From positions 1-17,883 of the forward strand of contig JASFRI010000039.1 in assembly GCA_050115015.1 (NCBI GenBank): a stretch of 17,883 nucleotides of DNA. The letters are read 5' to 3'. The stretch's first letter is position 1, and every line of letters begins with the position of its first letter. Shown one piece after another: positions 13,996 to 17,883 of this stretch. This stretch comes from JASFRI01 sp050115015. GTDB lineage: Bacteria > Acidobacteriota > Polarisedimenticolia > CBDVAL01. The position numbers were made by a program, and so were the translations under genes. The notes under the pieces are model-generated. The model did no database searches and was not told the DNA's origin. It saw nothing but the letters and a program-made list of their open reading frames with translations.

Positions 13996-14626
13996 GCTGC
14001 GCCCCCAGCTCCAGGACCCAGATCTGCCGGATCTGGAGAACCCGGACGACGTCCACCAGCTCGAAGCCCAGGCCGTCCAGGGGGACCATCTCCGGGGGCG
14101 GCGGCCCGACGAGACCGGCGTACTTGTCCCCCTGACGCTTGGGGTCGCGCAGCACCACGAGCCTGCCGCCGGGCTTCAGGATGGAGGCCGCCTGCCGGTA
14201 GAGGCCGATCCCGTCCCGGAAGAACCCTGCCTGGTCGATGAGGATCACCCGGTCGATGGAACCCGGCTCGAGGCGGGCGTCCCGATCCTCCGCGAAGACC
14301 GCCCAGACCCGCCGGCCGAACTCGCCGACGAGCTCGGACTTCCTGGCCGCGTAGAAGGACTCCCGCCGGAACACCGCCCACAACCTCCCCTCGCTTCCGA
14401 TCGCCCGCGCGATCCCCTCCAGCAGCCGGGACTCGTCGATCCCGAACGTGGCGACCTGCTGGCCGGGCTGCAGCGCGAACGTCTCCAGGACCGGCCCCGC
14501 GCGCAGCCGCAGCTCGAGGTTGCGCTGCTGTGCGCGCTGCACCGGAGCCGGCGCCTGCTGCTGCGCCGGGAGCCCGGCCGGAAACGACAGCAACAGGAAT
14601 CCGCTCAGCAGGATGGCCCGATTCAA
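13835..14626 (-). CDS. Secreted methyltransferase-fold protein with antisense-encoded tail
   Basis: The 263-residue protein starts at TTG 14626, chosen because GGAGGGGG lies about 6 bases upstream; a GTG at 14653 adds nine residues with no ribosome site. A signal peptide follows (RAILLSGFLLLSFPAGLPAQ). The body resembles class I methyltransferases: LKPG-type entry (LQPGQQVATFGID, 52-64), SIDRVILIDQAGFFRDGIGLYRQAASILKPGGRLVVLRDP (123-162), and a final IWVLELGA strand. The glycine-rich SAM loop is not recognisable, so catalysis is doubtful. From residue 210 the last 54 residues are Pro/Arg/Gly-rich and lie opposite the coding sequence of the GGDEF-like gene. The gene diverges from the kinase gene. 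The exported, degenerate methyltransferase type is known in related genomes; its substrate is unknown. Confidence 0.68.
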   Translation of the reverse strand: MNRAILLSGFLLLSFPAGLPAQQQAPAPVQRAQQRNLELRLRAGPVLETFALQPGQQVATFGIDESRLLEGIARAIGSEGRLWAVFRRESFYAARKSELVGEFGRRVWAVFAEDRDARLEPGSIDRVILIDQAGFFRDGIGLYRQAASILKPGGRLVVLRDPKRQGDKYAGLVGPPPPEMVPLDGLGFELVDVVRVLQIRQIWVLELGAQPSSATEGGSAGDAPPAASPPRPATPTDPPGPARRRGAGRGRGPLRRAPRRGRR

Positions 14627-14661
14627 GTCAACCCCCTCCACGAGACGATTCACGCGCTTTC

Positions 14662-14690
14662 ATGATAGCCGAAGCCCCGCCTTCCTTCAA
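14662..14690 (-). promoter_or_regulatory. Predicted promoter of the secreted methyltransferase-like gene
   Basis: On the minus strand TTGAAG (14690-14685) and TATCAT (14667-14662) are 17 bp apart. Transcription would begin near 14655, about 29 bases before the TTG start, or just before the GTG at 14653. Confidence 0.55.
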
Positions 14691-14713
14691 TCGAGTATCA
14701 TCACGAGATCTGG

Positions 14714-14742
14714 TTGCATACTGAGACTTTTCTCCGTATAGT
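14714..14742 (+). promoter_or_regulatory. Predicted promoter of the kinase gene, probably leaderless
   Basis: TTGCAT (14714-14719) and TATAGT (14737-14742) are separated by 17 bp. The expected start of transcription, around 14749, is only about 4 bases before the ATG at 14753, and there is no Shine-Dalgarno sequence, so the mRNA would be essentially leaderless. Confidence 0.6.
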
Positions 14743-14752
14743 TGTGCAACTT

Positions 14753-17700
14753 ATGGACGCGACGAATCCGGGGAAGGTCATCGATCTCTCTCAGGAGCCA
14801 CCACTTAACGGGAGGTTCCGGAGGATCCGCTCTCTCGGCAGGGGGGGCATGGGGGAGGTGTTCCTGGCGGAGGATCTCGCCTCCCCAGGCTCCGAGGTCG
14901 CACTGAAGGTCCTCCAGGCGGACGCCCTCGCCGAGGAGGGCGCGGACCTGCGCGTCGAGTTCGGGAACATGACCCGGCTGCGCCACCCGAACCTGGTGGC
15001 GGTGCGCGAGTTCGGGATCCTCGACGGGAGCGGCACGCCGTTCCTGACGATGGAGCACGTGGCGGGAGGGAGCCTGAGGGACGCACCGCTGCCGCTGCCG
15101 CCGGAGATCGTCACCGACATCCTGACCCAGGTGTGCCGGGCGCTGGACTACATCCACGCCCGGGACATCCTTCACCACGACCTCAAGCCGGGCAACCTGC
15201 TGGTCGCCGGAACCCTCGGCAAGGGGGGCGTCGTGAAGCTCGCCGACTTCGGCCTGGCGTCCGCCGCGGGCCGGACGGCCTCGCTGGCCCGGGGCACGCC
15301 GGTCTACATGGCCCCCGAGCGCTTCACCTCCCAGCGGGTGGATCGGCGCGCCGACCTCTACTCGCTCGGCGCGGTGCTGTTTCACCTTCTGGTGGGGAGA
15401 CCGCCCTTCGACCCGGGCCCCGGACTCCTCGATCGCATCCTCTCGGGTCCCCCCCCGGAAGTGGCGCCGCCCGGGGAAGGGCTGGCCCGGGCCCTGCACG
15501 CCGTCATCCAGAAGCTGCTGTCGCCGCGCCCGGGACTGCGGTACCCGTCGGCTTCGGCGGTGATCGAGGCGATGAACCGGCTGGCCGGATTGCGGCTGCG
15601 GCTGGACGCGGATCCCGGGCGCTCCCTCGTCCGGCATGCGCCCCTGACGGGTCGGGACGCCGAGCTGGACCGGGTGCGCGAGTGGCTCGCCGCCGGCACG
15701 GGCTCCGGTCCCCCGATGCTCGTCATCCGCGGCGAGACGGGGATGGGAAAGACGCGCCTCATCGAGGAGGCACGGGCGGAGGCCCAGCTCGCCGGCTTCG
15801 AGGTCATCGAGCTGGAGCTCGCCGCCGGTGCCCCCGGGCCCTTCGGCGCCTGGCCGGAGCCCCTTCAGCGCCTGGTGCGACGCCTTCACGCCGGTGAGGC
15901 ACCGGACGAGCTGGAGGAGGTGGCCCGGGATCTCGCTCCCCTGCTCACGGGAGAGTCCGTCTCCGCGGCGGCGCCGCGGCGGCGCCGGGCTGCGGCCACG
16001 GCGGCGCTGCTTCACCTCGCCTCCGCGCGGTTCCCGTTGCTGCTGATCGTGGAGGATCTCGGCGCTGCCGGCCCCACGGATCTCGCCGTCCTCCGCCGGC
16101 TCCACCGCGAGGCGCCGGTCCGGGTGCTCGCCTCCCTCCGGGACGACGAGGACATCGCAGCCGAGGTACTGCGCTTCCTCGCCGCCCGCACGGATTCCTC
16201 CCAGGCGGCCGAGATCGCCCTGCGTCCCCTGGAGGCGGGCGCCCAGGCGGCCATGGTGGCCTCGATCCTCGGGATGGACTCGATCCCGCGGGCGCTCGAG
16301 CAGCGGGTCGCGGCCTCGTCGGGGGGCAACCCGCTGTGGATCGAGGAGAGCCTGAGAACGCTCATCGAGGACGAGGTCCTCGTCCGCGCGCCCGAGGGCT
16401 GGCGCCTGGACGCCCCGGGGCGGGACCCGGTGGGCCGGGCGCCCGACGCGATGGCGATGGCCCGCAGGCGGATCGAGGGTCTCCCCGACACGGAGCGGGC
16501 GCTGCTCGAGCTCGTGGCCGTGGGTGGAGGACGCGTCCCCCTGGACCTCCTGGCCGATCTCTGCGGCGGCGGGCAGGCGCTGCTGGCCCGGCTGGTGGAG
16601 AGGGGAATCCTGGAGATCCAGCAGGACCCCTCCGGCGACGGTGTGGCGTTTCGACACGCGGTGCTGCAACGGACCGCCTACGAGCTGTGCCCGGCGGACC
16701 GGCGCCGCGCCCTCCACGCCCGGTTCGCGGCCCGCCTGGAGGGGGACGCGACGACCCCGCATGAGGCGCTGGCACGGCACCTGGTGGGCGCCGGGGACGA
16801 GGCCCGCGGGCTGGACCTCCTGGAGGAATCGGCCCGGGAGGCACTCCGGCTGCATGCCCACGAGCGGGCGATCCCCCTGCTGGAGGACGCCCTGCGGATC
16901 GCGCCTCCGACCAGGCGGGCCGGCCTGGAGGAGGCCCTCGCGGATGCCCAGGAGGCGGTGGGCGCCAACCGGCGGGCGATGGAGGCGCTGCGCCGGGCGC
17001 TGCAGGCGGACCCGGAGCCGGGAATCGCAGCGCGGCTTCTCGCCAGGCTCGGCAAGAACGCCTCGCTCGCCGGAGATTACGAGGCGGCCGTGAAGTCGAT
17101 CGCCGATGCGGCGGCGCGCTTCCGCGTGCTCGAGGACCGGGTCGGGGAGGCCGAGGCCCAGAAGGCGCTCGGGATCGCCTGGGCCCGGCAGAACGAGTTC
17201 GACCGCGCGGAGACCTGCTACCGGGCGGCGCTCGAGATCTACCGTGCCCTCGAGGACCGGGACGGCATGGCGAGCCTCCGCAACAACCTCGGCCTGCTGC
17301 GCTCGTTCCGCGGGGATCACGCGGGAGCGGTGCGGCAGCTGGAGAAGGCCATCGCCCTCCGCGACGCCACCGGCGACCGGCGGGGCCGGCTCGGGACGCT
17401 GATCAACCTCGGCTTCGTGCGCAATCGGCAGCACGACCACGAGGGGGCGGCGGCGGTGCTGGAGGAGTCCGTCGCCCTTGCCGAGTCGCTGGGGGATCTC
17501 CAGAACCTGGGAAACGCCCGGATGTTCCTGGCCGAGAGCCTGCGAGGCCAGGGCCGGATGGACCACGCCTGCCGGCAGCTGGAAGCCGCGCTGCGTGTGC
17601 ACCAGGAGACCGGCGACGACGCGCGCCAGATCGACTGCCACGATCGCATCGGGGAGATCCACCGCCTGCTAGGAGACGTGGCCACCGCGGCGGAGCACCA

Positions 17701-17883
17701 CCGGCGTGCGCTGGACCTCGCCCGGGAGAGCCACGACCCCGTCCAGGAGGCCTTCGCTCTCGCCTCCCTCGGGCTGGACCGGCTCGGGCTCGGCGAGCCC
17801 GACGCCCTGGAGGACCTCCAGACCGCGCTCGAGTCGGGCCGCTCCCGCAGTCCCCGGGCGGAGGTGCGGGCGCTGCGGGGGCT
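14753..17883 (+). CDS. Ser/Thr protein kinase fused to an ATPase and TPR repeats, 3' truncated
   Basis: The frame is open from ATG 14753 to the window end (1043 residues visible, no stop). Residues 22-280 are a eukaryote-type kinase: glycine loop LGRGGMG (28-34), VALK with Lys52, HHDLKPGN (141-148; His replaces the usual Arg, so it is a non-RD kinase but Asp143 and Asn148 remain), DFG (165-167) and APE (187-189). From about 298 (LTGRDAELDRVREWL) an AAA/STAND-type ATPase begins, with Walker A GETGMGKT (327-334) and a Walker B-like LLLIVEDL (429-436). From about residue 780 helical TPR repeats run to the edge (ALGIAWARQNEFDRAETCYRAALEIY, SLRNNLGLLRSFRGDHAGAVRQLEKAI). No membrane segment is visible. 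The layout matches large cytoplasmic signalling kinases of complex bacteria. The gene diverges from the methyltransferase-like gene; downstream context is missing. Confidence 0.92.
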   Translation, partial: MDATNPGKVIDLSQEPPLNGRFRRIRSLGRGGMGEVFLAEDLASPGSEVALKVLQADALAEEGADLRVEFGNMTRLRHPNLVAVREFGILDGSGTPFLTMEHVAGGSLRDAPLPLPPEIVTDILTQVCRALDYIHARDILHHDLKPGNLLVAGTLGKGGVVKLADFGLASAAGRTASLARGTPVYMAPERFTSQRVDRRADLYSLGAVLFHLLVGRPPFDPGPGLLDRILSGPPPEVAPPGEGLARALHAVIQKLLSPRPGLRYPSASAVIEAMNRLAGLRLRLDADPGRSLVRHAPLTGRDAELDRVREWLAAGTGSGPPMLVIRGETGMGKTRLIEEARAEAQLAGFEVIELELAAGAPGPFGAWPEPLQRLVRRLHAGEAPDELEEVARDLAPLLTGESVSAAAPRRRRAAATAALLHLASARFPLLLIVEDLGAAGPTDLAVLRRLHREAPVRVLASLRDDEDIAAEVLRFLAARTDSSQAAEIALRPLEAGAQAAMVASILGMDSIPRALEQRVAASSGGNPLWIEESLRTLIEDEVLVRAPEGWRLDAPGRDPVGRAPDAMAMARRRIEGLPDTERALLELVAVGGGRVPLDLLADLCGGGQALLARLVERGILEIQQDPSGDGVAFRHAVLQRTAYELCPADRRRALHARFAARLEGDATTPHEALARHLVGAGDEARGLDLLEESAREALRLHAHERAIPLLEDALRIAPPTRRAGLEEALADAQEAVGANRRAMEALRRALQADPEPGIAARLLARLGKNASLAGDYEAAVKSIADAAARFRVLEDRVGEAEAQKALGIAWARQNEFDRAETCYRAALEIYRALEDRDGMASLRNNLGLLRSFRGDHAGAVRQLEKAIALRDATGDRRGRLGTLINLGFVRNRQHDHEGAAAVLEESVALAESLGDLQNLGNARMFLAESLRGQGRMDHACRQLEAALRVHQETGDDARQIDCHDRIGEIHRLLGDVATAAEHHRRALDLARESHDPVQEAFALASLGLDRLGLGEPDALEDLQTALESGRSRSPRAEVRALRG

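Noticed and set aside
14687..17662. A 991-codon open frame on the minus strand opposite the kinase gene
   Set aside because: The plus strand encodes an unmistakable kinase-ATPase-TPR protein across the same bases; the antisense frame is Arg/Pro/Gly-rich with no domain and arises from strong third-position GC.
1..17883. tRNA, rRNA, prophage, integrase or transposase genes
   Set aside because: None was recognised in any frame or by structure; the only mobile-looking sequences are the non-coding inverted-repeat elements.

Overview
This is a very GC-rich, densely coded stretch with secreted proteins carrying Gram-negative-style signal peptides, a bactofilin, two kinds of secreted serine protease, and a eukaryote-type Ser/Thr kinase fused to an ATPase and TPR repeats. 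That mix fits a high-GC, complex-lifestyle Gram-negative such as Acidobacteriota, Myxococcota or a candidate phylum near them. The sequence does not settle which; no rRNA, tRNA, phage, plasmid or CRISPR signal was seen.

Layout. (1) 2-2166, plus strand: the end of a secreted fasciclin-domain protein, a 310-bp spacer with repeat-family sequence, ferrochelatase (hemH), and two back-to-back inverted-repeat elements; the first supplies the hemH stop codon. (2) 4995-2297, minus strand: a promoter and a three-gene operon of a DUF2203 protein, an ADP-ribosylglycohydrolase-fold protein that has lost its metal ligands, and a GT-B glycosyltransferase translationally coupled to it. (3) 5020-5145: a hairpin and a 23-codon plus-strand ORF with a very strong Shine-Dalgarno. 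(4) 6521-5295, minus: a promoter, a bactofilin with a tandem-repeat tail, and a small methyltransferase-fold protein. (5) 11201-6543, minus: a near-consensus promoter, a 171-aa unknown protein with a possible ribbon-helix-helix end, a secreted SpoIVB-type (S55) serine peptidase, and a secreted beta-propeller protein whose start overlaps the peptidase stop. (6) 11291-13995, plus: a perfect 10+1+10 palindrome, a near-consensus promoter, a secreted subtilisin with C-terminal SVVWQ repeats, and a degenerate GGDEF protein. (7) 14690-13835, minus: a secreted methyltransferase-fold protein whose C-terminal tail is read antisense to the GGDEF gene. (8) 14714 to the window end, plus: a kinase-ATPase-TPR protein with a promoter so close that its mRNA would be leaderless.

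How they may work together. The two protease loci diverge from one AT-rich control region (11132-11429) with opposed promoters and an operator-like palindrome, and the 171-aa protein is placed where a local regulator would sit. Several proteins keep a fold but lack catalytic residues (ADP-ribosylglycohydrolase-like, GGDEF-like, two methyltransferase-like), suggesting binding or regulatory roles. Six predicted promoters share a TTGNNN / 17-18 bp / TANNNN layout, so housekeeping-sigma promoters appear readable in this genome.
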